Source: Torreya grandis (taxonomy: Eukaryota; Streptophyta; Pinopsida; Cupressales; Taxaceae). Taken from it: DNA of 64,000 nucleotides. The stretch's first letter is position 1; every line of letters starts with the position of its first letter. Shown here piece by piece: positions 36,619-48,720 of this stretch. Made by a program: the position numbers and the translations under genes. The notes under the pieces are model-generated. The model worked only from the letters and a program-made list of their open reading frames with translations, was not told where the DNA came from and made no database searches. The stretch is taken from contig JARHVA010001473.1 of assembly GCA_037957365.1 (NCBI GenBank), positions 821,001 to 885,000 on the forward strand. Reading direction: 5' to 3'.

Positions 36619-37800
36619 TACATTTTGGTGAACCTAATCTGAGTCAAACCCTTGTATGTTTTATTTCATGCTCTCATTATGTCATCATATTATATATTTA
36701 TATTTTTACAATATTAAATCAAACCAGATGGTGTGCAGGTTTAACATAGTCACTCAAAAATGATTGTATTTTGTTTGTTTAGGCCTTCTATAAATATAGG
36801 TTATTAGATTGATTATCTTTGCATAATATTTTTTTTCAACTCAAAATTTGCATACATAGTCAAGATAGTCAACTCTACTCATAATTCTTGTCTTTCATCA
36901 TACAGGTCTACAAACATAGTTGAGCCAGTCAACTCTATTCATAACTTATTTTTCATCACACAAGTTTTTCAAACCCTGTCGAACTAGTCAACCTAGTTAG
37001 CAAAATTTTTAAATTAGGGTTTGAGCATCACAGCATAAAATTTACAATATAAAAATATTCCAACTGATCAAGGTTCATTATTTATCTCTCTATTCTTTTA
37101 GTTATTCTTTTTCAATATTATTTTTTAAAAGTTTATAGTCTATAAAACTGTAACCCTATACCCAAATAAGTTGACCTACTCGACATAGTTTTATATCTTA
37201 TCTTGTATTTTAAAGACATAGTCAACTTATTCAACTATATTCTTATAAATATTACTTATATAGAATATTAGTGACTTAGATGACTATGTTTTATACTATT
37301 TTCATACAGTGTTGCCTAAACCAACTCTATACTTTTCATAATTAAGGAATTAATATCTTTTATAATAATTAATTCACCTTTCCTTTTCATTTACTTGCAT
37401 ACTTAGAGTAATAGACATTAAACACACTTCAAAATCACTTTACATAAAAAAATTAAACATTTCTCTTCCCAAGGTCTACCTACTTGGATTTCATCACCAT
37501 AGAGGAAGTTGACTTGGTTTTTTGGCCAAGTATTAACATGTGGTTGATGGTATATATTGGTAAAGCACCTGACACCATTATCAATGTTGGATTGTGAAGT
37601 GGGGGCATAGGCCCTAATACCAAGCTAGTACTATCACCAATATAGATCATTTTTATCCTAAACATCTTGAAACCGTCCTTAGATTTCTTTTTAGTTTCTT
37701 CTTATAGACAAATTCCCTATCACATTATAATTAAACTTTATTATAACTTAATAACACTTAGCATGACTAATTAGTTAGCATTTACTTTCAAGTTTCTACT
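36619..37800 (+). other. Leader of the second element-A-type retrotransposon, truncated
   Basis: Starts with TGGTGAACC at 36626 and carries decayed TAGTCAACTCTA and GTCGAACTAGTCAACCTAG blocks (36860-37000). The part 37476-37800 (CCTACTTGGATTTCATCACC, GTAAAGCACCTGACACC, TTGAAACCGTCCTTAGATT) matches 14398-14740 of element A. Similarity ends near 37800, where minus-strand sequence of another origin begins, so gag and pol of this copy are missing. Confidence 0.78.
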
Positions 37801-37837
37801 TACGCCTTGATCATCATATGTTTTAAGATGTAATTTC

Positions 37838-38660
37838 CTACTCTGATAGCTTGTTAAGAATAGGCAACCTATAAGGTTGGGTCAAAATTCCCTCAATTTT
37901 GATTATAGTGTAATTTGGGTAAATCCATATATCTCCCATTAGTTCCACATATTTATTAATTATAGGGCTTACCCTAGGAATATGGATCCATATGATGGAT
38001 TCTACCGAATCAAAATAGACACAATAAAAAATAAACTGCATGTGATGTCTATATTTGAAGATATGTAGCTTTGAATAATGGTGGAAAATTATGAATCTGG
38101 CCTTAGGTGACCAATTTTTGATGTAGGGGATCTGGGTGGAGGCTAGAAAGGCATCTAATAGGTATGAAATCATGACAAATTATTTGTTAGTCTTCCTTTT
38201 CATGGCTATAAATTATTTTCCTAGGTGTATACTAATCATTTTCTCAATTGGAAGAGTGATCCCTTTCTCTACCATAAAGTAGACATAAGACACCCAGCTC
38301 TTATTAACATATGTGGTTTCAAGGTCTCTAGATAATATATTTAACAAGGTCATGATTACCTTAATTCCCTCTCTAAATTGGGCAGCTAGGATAGTTCCAA
38401 TAGGGTCTCAGATAACATGGCTATCTTGTAGAAACTATGGCCTAAGGATGGTGTCAAGGTCATTCTTGGTGGCCCATTCCTTAATGATGGGCAGCTCCAC
38501 ATAGGGTTTTGGAATTTTGTAGGCTAGTGGGTAAATGTAAAAAAACTCTCCTAGAGATTTGTCATTATCAATTCTATAATCTACAAAAATGAGAGTAAGG
38601 ATATCAATGTAATGGAATACCTCTGGTTTAGTAGTAGCTTGATAGAAACCAACCATTTAA
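37838..38660 (-). pseudogene. Decayed coding region on the minus strand, unrecognised
   Basis: Two protein-like frames on the minus strand, 38656-38435 and 38173-37838, joined by further readable text with few stops: FYQATTKPEVFHYIDILTLI, KPYVELPIIKEWATKNDLD, ETTYVNKSWVSYVYFMVEKG and YLLDAFLASTQIPYIKNW. The composition is that of a globular protein, and the whole stretch reads on one strand with about one stop per 80 codons. I do not recognise the family. It could be gag or an extra ORF of a minus-strand retroelement, because an integrase C-terminus lies upstream on the same strand at 42.5-42.06 kb. Confidence 0.45.
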
Positions 38661-41600
38661 ACTACAACCAGGTCATAGTACCTCGTGTTGACTATGTAAA
38701 TCTTTTTTTCTTCCTTAGTGATGGTTGACATCTCCACAATGGTCCAAAATAACTCAAACTAATTCCTTTAGTCATTGTTAAAGGTCATAGTGTTTAGGTT
38801 AGTGTCTTTAAAAATCCTTCCCTCACTGTCTGTAGATAGATATGATTTTGTCTCATCCCTAAATTATTATCTTTAAGCTACCATGGCTTATTTATACTTG
38901 AAATTTGCTCACAAATGGATTATGAATGGTCTCTAGGTTATATATTTCATGATCAAAACACAATAGAACTTCTTTTGGGGTTTATTGTAATCAATTCAAG
39001 TCCACTTAATGCCTTTTATGCAAGTTTTAGGGTTTTGAAGCTTTAATGGTAGTAGCTCATTTGGAGTTTGACTCATACATGCTTTAGATATGATTTAGAG
39101 ATTTTCCTCTATACATTTACATTTTCAAGAACACAATATCTCCTATTTTATAATTTTATGTTTGCATGGTGCTTATATGACATCTATTTGGAACCTTCTA
39201 TGGCATTTTTCATAAATGCCTTTGAAGCACTAGCCATTGGCATTTAAAAATGACTTTTTTTCACATCATTGGATCAAGATCCTTAGATTAGTGTATGCCA
39301 TTGGTTTTTATCTAGGCCCTTACTTGTCATTGGTTCTTTTTGGTCTTGAGCCTCATGGTTATGCCATTTGGCACTTATACAAGAATTTTTTAACTTAGGT
39401 ACCTTTGTCAATCATATATTATATGCATTTTCACCATGTGTCAAACCTACAAGATCTCAAAGAATTAATTGAAAACTTATCAATGATTTCAAACTATTGG
39501 ATCATCCATCGTGATGAAGCATGAACCATTGGATCCTACAAGGCGCATGAGATTTAAGTCAATGCATAGACATAATAACTTAGGGTAAAATACTTAAGGC
39601 TAAGTCTATTTTATATTAATAAACATAAATGGACTTAGGTAAAAGCATTTTATGATAATTTTTAAATCAAAATGACCCCTTAAATGATATAAAACATGCC
39701 CCCCTTGGTAAAAGGTTAGATGATCTTTATTTTGATGGCCTTGAAGACATCAAAGGAAGCCTCTTGGTCATTTAAATGATGTTTGTGAGGACATCAAATT
39801 TAAGATCATGAAGTCTTTTAGGTTTTATGGGCTTAAAATTTATGGTCACGTATATGTTAATTATGACCTCACGGATGTCAAATTATGTTTTCAAGGACAT
39901 CAATTTTAAGCTCATCAAATTTATATGTTCTAATATGAGAATGCCACGTGGTGGCTCTATGGGGCTTCCTTGGGTCTTAGAGTCATTTCAAATAATTAAA
40001 TAAAAATCCATGATGAATTGAAATCCATCTAATCATGATCCAAGAGCTTACTCATGATTGGTCCCTTCTAACATGAAGGACCCTTTCCTTTTAATATTTT
40101 AATGTGGGAGTGTTATGGGGTAACTCTACAGGCTTCTTGAGGCTTTGAATTTTTAATGATGTATTTGATCTATCTGATCTTTGGTCCATGATGAAGTGTG
40201 AGATATTGTTCATGATCTAAATTCTTGGACATGATTCGTCTAAAGGTCTAAGTACTCAAATTTTTTGGGTTTTCCTCACTTTGTTGGATCAAAGGGCATG
40301 AAGAAGCATGGATCATTGGATCCTACAAGATACATGATAATTAAGTTAGGACCTGAGATAAAATAAACTTAGGCTAAGGAATTTATACTAAGGTCTCATT
40401 CATGTTAATAAACATGAATTGGGCCTTGGTTTTAAGGCTTTAGGCTAAGTAATAAAGTGACCTCACTAAAAAATACAAAGAGAATCCTGCTAGGAAAATT
40501 AAAAGAGACCCTCAACATAAAATTGGACCATGCTAGAAAATAAAGAGGACCCTACCAAAATAGCATTGGACCACATTAGAGATATGGGAAACATAGGGGG
40601 GAATAAAAGGGACCAATGCATAATTTTAGGCTAAGGTCTAGTTGTGGTAAAAAACATGACCAAGCCTTAACATAAAATTTGGGCTTGAGTCCAAAATAGA
40701 TTTAAAATTTTCCCACCAATTTGTTTCCACCAAATTAAAATTTAAAGTTTAACCAATAGTTTATGCTAGGGTTTTGGAACATGAATCCACTAGTAAGGGT
40801 TTCACAAAACTTGTAACTAAAATACATGAAGACCAATTATTACTAATATTAGGCAAGCTCAAAGCAAAACCATAAACTACTGAACCAACCTCATTAAAGT
40901 GGATGATCTTCAAATTCTAAGTAATGATCAAAACATGCCTATTTTTAGGTTTAAGCTTCAAAATATCTCAAAGGTCCCAATTTTCACAAAAAGGTATGTT
41001 GACCTTAACAAATGGCAAATTTTAGGGGAAACCTAGAAATATGTTAGAACTTGGAGACTCTAGTTTAGAAAAACAACTAAGTCATCCACTCCACTTAATC
41101 AATACTATTATCTAGATCATTTTATGGTTGAAACAAACCTTGAAATTGTAGAATTGAGATCAAACATTAAGACATAGTCATACCATGTATGTGCTTTGAT
41201 TCCACTTATTGTTTGCCATGGGATTTAGGAGACAACTTCCTAGTTTCATATCTTTAATAATTAACACTTACTTGGAGCATGTTTATATACCTATTAAGAT
41301 CCATGTTTTTAGTTTAGGGAAGGCTTGGCCATTTCTCTACTACTAGCCAGACATCCATATCCCTGATAGAGATGTCTTTATCTCCATTCATGTCCTTGTT
41401 CTATTTCCAACCATGCATCCATAGCCTTGATAGAGATTACTAGAATCACATATGCTTGAAAAGCTCTGATTTTGTATTGCATTCTTATTTTTTTGTATTT
41501 TTATATCTTTTATGCTTTCAACAAGGTTGGGAACCAAGGTATCTAGGTTTAAGGATTTAGTCCAGTGTTTGATCCTCAGAGAATCACCTATGGTTACAAC

Positions 41601-42059
41601 CATTGTCCTAGGTAAGGATTTTTGTTAAGTGCAAGCATGATTGTGCTTCAATAGATAAAGCTTTCCTTATATGAGTGCAAATCTTATTAAAACCAAATTT
41701 AGATCAAGACAAAGCTCAATTTCTCATGGAAAAGTTGGCCTCTTCAATTAGTCTTTGCAAGTTTATTCAAATAATAACATGAGGCTCACATTTTAAAACC
41801 ATGGTTAGCATATGTATTAGGTTCATACCAAAAATTTTGAACTTGGGATTTCAATCAAGATAAATAGAATTTGAGATCAAGGTTTTCCAAAAGGACTTAT
41901 TGGAAACAAGGAACAAGGCAATAGAAGTAACCACACAACAAAAACAACAAATCAAGAAATAAAAGGAAATAAACAAATATATACATACTTATATTCAAAC
42001 TAGGCATAGGAAGGAAAGAGATGACAAAAATAACTATCCTACCTACACTAAGTCTAACC
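38661..42059. other. Non-coding repeat-derived DNA
   Basis: No domain recognised. It lies 3' (minus sense) of an integrase fossil, so much of it may be 3' UTR or LTR. Two diverged copies of one segment occur here: 39513-39640 and 40283-40440 share GAAGCATG.A.CATTGGATCC and a following TTAATAAACATGAA. Between them are recurring GACATCAAA-type strings (39720-39910). Confidence 0.45.
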
Positions 42060-42545
42060 ATCTTACAGTTCACTCCATAAAAACCCCAAAAGGGGAAGTA
42101 GAGAAGTAATGCTTGAGGTACTTCCCATTGGTGGGCAGTGTGAAGTATACTCCTTATATATCTTTAAGCTTGAAGGTGTTGTTTCCCAATGTGTCTATAA
42201 TCTGTTATGGGCCAATCTACAAAGTTGTGAATTTGTCATTCTTGCCTTTAGGTTTATATGCTTTATCCCAAAGGAGAACTAGGTCCCCTTGTCTAAACAC
42301 CTTAATCTTTATTCTTTTATCAAACCACCTCTTTACTATGGTCTGATGTCTACTAAAATTAGTAAAGGCTTTCTCCCTTGCATCTTCCATCTAAATTATG
42401 TCTAATAATATTGAATTTTCAAGCTCCTAGATTTCTTCCATGTACTCTTGCATGAATTTATATGTAGGCAACTTGAGAGTGATATGGAAGATAGGTTCTT
42501 AGACATACACCAGTAAAAATGGTAACACCTTTAAGGCTTGCTTGT
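42060..42545 (-). pseudogene. Ty3/gypsy integrase C-terminus fossil
   Basis: Minus-strand reading: LKLPTYKFMQEYMEEI near 42480-42430, MEDAREKAFTNFSRHQTIVK, RWFDKRIKIKVFRQGDLVLL near 42330-42270, WDKAYKPKGKNDKFTTL, then IGP*QIIDTLGNNTFKLKDI near 42215-42160 and NGKYLKHYFSTSPFG near 42130-42080. This is the classic FK.GDLVL...GPF.I...L...NG..LK.YF integrase tail. Only three stops interrupt it, so it is among the better preserved fossils. Its N-terminal two thirds are missing: an element-A-type LTR begins 4 bp upstream. Confidence 0.88.
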
Positions 42546-42548
42546 GTA

Positions 42549-43865
42549 TGTAATTAGAATTAAATGATGTACATAAATTAATCTTGGATCAGATAAGATA
42601 GATCACACCTACACTTTCAATTGGGTATACACTTATTAAGTGGGAGCATGACCAATATGGGGATTTGTTAGACCTTATTATGGGATCAATTATATCACTT
42701 GTCATAACATATCATGCTAGGAAGGGTTATAAAGCTTTCAATTTAACACAATCATACAACAACCCTAAAAGACTCCTATGATTTGATATTTCACTTCAAA
42801 CAAAAGAGTAAACTATTCTAATAAAAATAAAATTAAACTAATCTAGTGCACATCAAATATTGTGGCACAAAGTGGGGGTTCGAACAAGACAAATAAACAA
42901 TAATTAAACTAAACATGCATAGGAGACATATACTCACATCAATGTATAGGGAATCCTAATACATGGAAGAGAAGAATACATATTGCATTATCTATCTACT
43001 CTTACAAAGGAGATATGAAGTTACGAATACTTACCTTTGAAGATGAACTTGTCGATCCTTAATCTCTATCTTGGCCAAGTTTCTTCGCAAGAGATTATTA
43101 TGGTTTATAAGGATAACCAAGATAAATGAGCTCTAGGCTACATAACCTACCTAAACATCCAAAAGACTTCTTCACAAGATAAGATCAGAGCTTTAAAGAA
43201 AGTATTGAACCCTAAAGCTTTATTCTTCAAGTAGAATGGTCAACAATAAGATGTTCATTCATACTTCTTTGCTTAATTCTTTGCTCTCTTTTGAAATGAT
43301 AAGGAATGACCTTGTATATATAGTAGTAACTTACCTTAAAAAAATTGGACATGTCAACTATACTAGGTCAACTAGGTCAACCTAACACATTTTTGAGCTA
43401 ACTCACTAGGTTTATGCTAGGTCAATCGAGAGGATAACAAACCAAAAGAGCTACAGTGACCCCAAAACACACTAGGTTGACCAGGTCAGCCTAGTTTGTT
43501 AAACAGGTCAAAAGGGTAATAAGGTAAGAAATGAAGGAATAAAGAATGATAATGATTGAAAGAAATAGGAAAGAGAGAAATAAGCTTACGATTTAAGGTT
43601 TTAGGAGACAAGTGTGTAGATGACAAGTGGCAAAAGGAACAACAATCTTACGAAGTACTAATGCTATACCCACCCCTTTCCTGGTACACCCCTTAAGGCA
43701 TGCACTCAAAGAGATTGAGACTCGATAGGTTCCTACAACATACATAGTATCAGTAATCAATAAAAGTTTGAAAATATTGTGTGTATACATATGCCCTAGC
43801 TGAATCCCATCACATGTCATGTAAGTACAACATAAGATGGTGCTCCAAAATAGAACATGATAACA
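42549..43865 (-). repeat. Element-A-type LTR on the minus strand (solo or truncated)
   Basis: Minus-strand copy of the same LTR family (1317 bp), from TGTTATCAT (43865) to ATTACA (42549). It contains GGGCATATGTATACACACAA, CTTTGAGTGCATGCCTTAAG, the TTGACC cluster (43480-43340) and a TATATATA box near 43315. No partner LTR, leader or primer site follows in the expected place. Instead an unrelated integrase tail starts at 42545. Confidence 0.8.
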
Positions 43866-45185
43866 CATAATGTTGATGATAAGTATGATGAAGTAAGTAG
43901 AAAATTAGATAAATTAAAGGATATAATTTAAAAACACATACCTTTAACTTACCTTACTACTATAGATAAAGAAGTAGACTGCAAGAAAGTGAAGGTATCC
44001 AATGTAAATCATACTAGGTGAACCTATAGAAGTTAGTACAAAAAATAACCAATTTTTTTTTTTTTGGGAAGATAGTTATATAGTAGTGTAAAATAATATT
44101 TACATCATGATTCTAACACATTTTATGGTTTACATAATGGTTGATCAAAAATAAAGATATGACCAAAACAAGGAATTTGAAGGAAAATAATTAAAGAATT
44201 TGAATTACTAAAAAGTGGTTTTAAATAGAAAAAAGAGAAGTCATTTTGTATATTGAATTGTGAAAAAGAGAAAGGAGAGATATGAGACCAAATAAGGATA
44301 GGATGGTGAGGGAATGATAGGTTAGATGAGGATGACACCTAGAGGTAGTAGCAGGTGCACTATAGGTATGCAACTATAGATCTCAAACCAATTTTTGATT
44401 TTTGTATTGAATTAAGTGATTTTTTGATAAAATTTGTTTTTAAGCATTTATATATGTCAAAAAAGAATAAAATTAAATTATAAGTGTGTAAAATATGAAT
44501 ATTGGAAATGGGTTTGAAGGAAATAGGGAAAAAATAAGAAAAATACACATTTTTAGCAAAATATACTAGGTCAGCACATAAAATGTACTAGGTCGACTAG
44601 GTAGACCTAGTAGGTTAAATCATGGTAAAAATCCATATGATCAACCTAGTAGGTGTACGTCGACCTAGTGTAATCTATCAACTATGACCTAGTGGAAAGG
44701 TGTCTAATTGGTCCATAAGGGTTAGAATGGAAACTTAACACCAAGGAGAAGAAGATAAGAGGAAAAATAAGAAATTTAGGATAAATTAAAACAAAAAATA
44801 AGGAAATTTTGGTCAAACTAAGTTGACCAAGGAACCAAAATAAACATGAAAAAGCATACTGAAAGCTGAAAGAGGGCTAGAATGGCTTGAAATGACCAAA
44901 AAAGGGCAAGAGGGACCACAGTAGTATAAAATGGATAAATATGAATAAATTATGTTTGTTTTTTATTAAAAATCGAATGTATAAAGAATCTATTGTGATT
45001 ATACATGACATGTAGGAACGAATACATCCTTTGTTGTTTCTAGATTATAGAGATGGTCATGGTTCTAGAGGTTATTAAATGTTCCTTAGTTGACAAATTT
45101 GTTAGATAGATTGATAGATGGAGATAGAGTTAGATTTATATCCATAGGTCTAGGAGGTATATAAAATATGTGTAGGATCCCCCTT
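43866..45185. other. Non-coding DNA with a palindromic GGTCGAC/GACCTAG cluster
   Basis: No coding signal supported. Between 44565 and 44695 lie several CTAGGTCGAC / GACCTAGT strings, including the arms TACTAGGTC and GACCTAGTA at 44588-44614. This is the same motif type as in the element-A LTR and leader and may be a piece of such an element. Confidence 0.5.
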
Positions 45186-45189
45186 AGTG

Positions 45190-46030
45190 TAGATGTGTTA
45201 GTCATATTCCTTAGTTACTGGGAATGACTAACCAACACCTTTAGATGGGAGGTGGATGGGGATGTGATATAGGTGGATATCACACTAGAGGATGTCTATG
45301 ACATCCTTAGGCTGCCTATAGTAGGAGTACTAGTGCCTTAGGGATACCAAAAAACATAAAGAAGAGGAGAACATTATCCATGTGGGCTATAGGCTTAGAG
45401 ATGATATTGCCAAAGTAGAGAGTGAGTATGAATGATGTGTATATATTATAGATTCTATATCTAAAAAAAGAAGTGATAGGCCTTGTGACATAATGAGTGC
45501 TATATCACAAGTTAGATGGCAAGGTACTAATATATATATGGTAGCCTTAAGTAGGATGATGTTGGAGGAGGGAGTATTATATGATCTAGATTTTGTCATC
45601 TGGGTCCATCTTGTTCATGATCTATTCAAGATGTTGGTTAGAAGACATAAGATCATGGGACCAATCAAACTATTGATAACATGGATATATGAGAGATTTT
45701 CTATGTGTCATCCAATTAGGTTACCCCATGTGGTCGATTATAGATCACCTTAGGTGAGGAGATGGAGGGAGAACTAGGTATCATGGGTTTTACTCCATGT
45801 ATTATTGTTATAGACAATGACACACACTTATGTAATATGAAAACCATATGAACATCTAGCAACTACTTGAGAGAGATGACACATAGTTAGACCAGCACTA
45901 GAGAGGAGAAAGGTTATAGAACACTATACATGATAGATAGAGCCACATCTGATGGCATGGGTGCTAGGTTAGATGTGCTTACATCATCTTACAACACTGA
46001 TACTCATGATTGAGTAGTAGACTTAACATG
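45190..46030 (+). pseudogene. Plant mobile domain (PMD / aminotransferase-like) fossil
   Basis: The PMD is a plant domain of unknown biochemistry found in MAIN/MAIL proteins and, more often, in transposable elements. Visible here: WE*LTNTFRWEVDGDVI, then VDITLEDVYDILRLPIVG near 45264-45320, the counterpart of the family's TLEDV..LLGLP..G motif. An open frame at 45493-45753 follows with QVRWQGTNIYMVALSRMML and KIMGPIKLLITWIYERF (family: GP..LLQ.W..E.F), then RLPHVVDYRSP and RRWREN. Stops and at least one frameshift occur. Family membership is my recognition from motifs. The host element cannot be named. Confidence 0.65.
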
Positions 46031-47131
46031 TGAGAGAGCCATGAGGGAAGAGGGGAATCAAGCCATTGATAGTGAGACTAACATTGAGGCCATGCTAAAA
46101 GTGACCATGGATTGGTTGGGAATGACCAGGGGTAGAGCAAGAGGAGGTGGAGGTAAAGGCAAATATACTAGATGTACCACCACTAGATCTATAGAGATAT
46201 GAGTGATGGCCACTAAGGACATGGCATTGACGGAGGTAAGAGGAGAGAGCATAGACCATAATCATACTTTCTAAGTTAGTAGAGGAGCCAAAAAAGAGAT
46301 AGATGATAGAAAGACCACTTAGGTGTAAGTTGAGATGGACATGAGCCATGATAGTTAGGTTCAAATTGAGGAGGTGACCTACAAAAGAGATATTAGGAGG
46401 TTGTGCAGATGGGGAGACTATGTTAGGTAGTCACATAGATGGTGTGACCATAAGACCCAAGACATAACTAGGTAAGAAAAATATGATTTATTTATTGCTT
46501 AAGTTTGGAAATAAATAGATAGATATAATGAGATATGATAGTGATCTAATATCCATCTAGTGTGATTTTATAGGTGTACCTAAGGATGAGGATGAGAGAT
46601 AGGGGTCCCTAGTTAGGGGAGCACTCCATGAAATCCTAGATGAGACTTTGTATCCATACGACCCCATGACACTGGAGGATTTGAGTGTACCATCTTCCTC
46701 AACTCAGGTGAGCTAGTTTAGACTAGCAAAAGAGGCTACAAAGTAGATATAGATGTAGAGAGAGAGGGTAAAACCACCCATAGAGATGGGTTCAAGGGAG
46801 AGGCAATCCTGGTAGGCCCTAGCCAATGAGATATCTATGCATCTAGATAAAGTGACACAAATGATGCAAGCATATATAATGATGTATACCTAATTGACAT
46901 AGACACATGCAACAACCTAGACCATGTTGGTATAAGTAGAAGTGCAAATAACATGCCTATAGGGACAAGTAGAGGGATTGAGATCTTGGACTACCTCATT
47001 ACAATGTACTGTTTGGAGGAGTAAGACTAAGGCCTTAGTAAGTAGCATGGCTAGACCATGAGAAAGACATGATGGAGCTCAGGCCTAGAGTTGGAGCATT
47101 ATATATGATTATATATGTTGTAACAAACTCT

Positions 47132-47132
<1 letters not shown>
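46031..47132 (+). pseudogene. Decayed C-terminal continuation of the PMD region
   Basis: Hydrophilic + strand frames with stops: RGRARGGGGKGKYTR near 46130-46170, KVTMDWLGMTRG, SLVRGALHEILDETLYPYDP near 46600-46660 and MTLEDLSVPSSSTQ. The Gly/Arg-rich and acidic text resembles the disordered tail of a nuclear protein. No domain recognised. Continuity with the PMD is inferred from strand and spacing. Confidence 0.4.

Positions 47133-47195
<63 letters not shown>
47133..47195. repeat. (TA)n microsatellite
   Basis: About 63 bp of pure TA repeats. Confidence 0.98.
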
Positions 47196-47199
<4 letters not shown>

Positions 47200-47445
47200 T
47201 ATCATTTTGGCATATTGGTGTTGGTTTTGTATGTTTTCTTTATGATGGTTATGTTTATTCATTATGGTTGAGGTTGTGGATGCTTTGGATATATTTCTTT
47301 CTAACACTTGTATTTATATTTATTGTATATGCTATAGGAAATATATGTGGTGTGGTTTTTTTTCTAGCATTATGAAAAATACATGCATGGTTAAAAATAA
47401 ACAAACAAAAAAGGACTTGGAAAAATATAATCAATCAAAGAAATT
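47196..47445. other. Non-coding, nothing recognised
   Basis: Short AT-rich segment between a TA microsatellite and the hairpin minisatellite. Confidence 0.4.
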
Positions 47446-47925
47446 CACTACACACTAATTCAAGCTGGGAAATGTGTAATAACTATAAATGACTAAGTAT
47501 GAAAATCCAAGAAAATGGAAAACAAGATGGTAAAAGGGGATTTGTTTTTAAACCAATGTAAAAGATTTTAATACCAAATTAAAACAAATAAAATCATACT
47601 AAATATCACGTTGGGAAGTATGACAAACAATGTAATAAAATGGAAGGTATGAAGAAGGGAATAAATGGTAATAAAAACAAATCAAAATTAAGTCAATCAA
47701 TTATACTATTTCATGGTGGGAAATATAAAAGAAAAATAAAATTTACAAAAACTTGGTCTTAAATTTATCATACTAATTGAAGCTAGGAAGTATGAGAAAT
47801 TCAAAAAATAGTTGTAATCTTACATGCACTCAGAAAATAAAAAAATAAAAGGTGAAATAAAAATGAAGTAAGAATAAAACATACTAAATATAAAGATGTG
47901 AAGTATGTCAATATCATGTAAACTC
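47446..47925. repeat. Irregular minisatellite with CATACT...AGTATG inverted arms, about five units
   Basis: Recurring block of the form CATACTAATTGAAGCTGGGAAGTATG with variants at about 47450, 47596, 47704, 47768 and 47880, followed by A-rich spacer. The ends of each block (CATACT/AGTATG or variants) are complementary. Confidence 0.75.
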
Positions 47926-47944
47926 ATAATCAATCAAATCTTAT

Positions 47945-48720
47945 CTCTTATTTGACACATGTGATTTGGATGGTGACTTGTTTATTGATAAAAATTTTGT
48001 GAGGAGGGTTGGGTCCTAACTGCAGTCTTACACTACAACTCACAAAATAAAAAACCAAGGGGTACGAAATCAATATTGGTAAGTGGAAGGATAATGAATG
48101 GTAAATCAAGGATGTGGGTAATATGATGGAAAATATGGTAATTTGTGATGGATATCGGGTCCTATCCAGGATCTTACAAAGCAACTCACAAATGAAATCC
48201 CATGGAGAGTGGTCAGTAAGCAAAACAATATTTCCCAAGAAGAAATATGAAGAAAGGGAATAAAAAAGGGAGTATAAAAATAAAAGACTTAGACATCTTG
48301 TGAGAAGACCTTAGGAGGAAAGAGGTATACTATGGACATGAGAAGACACGAAGTGACTAGTGGTTGTCTATGTACAAAGGAAACATATTCCCTATAGACA
48401 TAAATATTTAAAGGTAGATAAGTGTGCTACTAAGATCAACTCATGAAGGTATATTGGTATAAGGATAAATAAAATGGACCTACCTCCTCATGATGTGTTC
48501 TCACTCCTTAGGACCCCTTATAGATCCATCGATCTGTTACAAAGATTGGGGACTTACGTGAGAAAGTAGGTAGCACTAGAAGAATTTTTTTGATTCTCCT
48601 CTTCTAATCTACTAGCCTACTGTACTCCAAAGGATCTCAACTCTATCATGAGGCCAACCATGGATTTTGAGATTTGACTAGAAGAAGAAGATGTGTTTCG
48701 AATCATGTCTTTTAGTGTGA
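47945..48720 (-). other. Minus-strand 3' UTR segments related to element A
   Basis: The minus strand at 48240-47948 has two units of the GTGAGTTG...GTAAGA..ATAGGACCC type found in triplicate at 22251-22550. The minus strand near 48620-48460 has CTATAAGGGGTCCTAAGGAG and GGTAGGTCCATTTTA, matching 23262-23315 of element A. Order relative to element A is reversed (unique block first, repeats after). So a second lineage or a rearranged copy is present. Confidence 0.65.

Noticed and set aside
43593..43868. Minus-strand frame of 91 codons in the LTR
   Set aside because: It lies wholly within an element-A-type LTR. The aligned LTRs do not conserve the frame.
46058..46364. Minus-strand frames of 64 and 89 codons over the PMD tail
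   Set aside because: They are antisense to the decayed + strand region and low in complexity.
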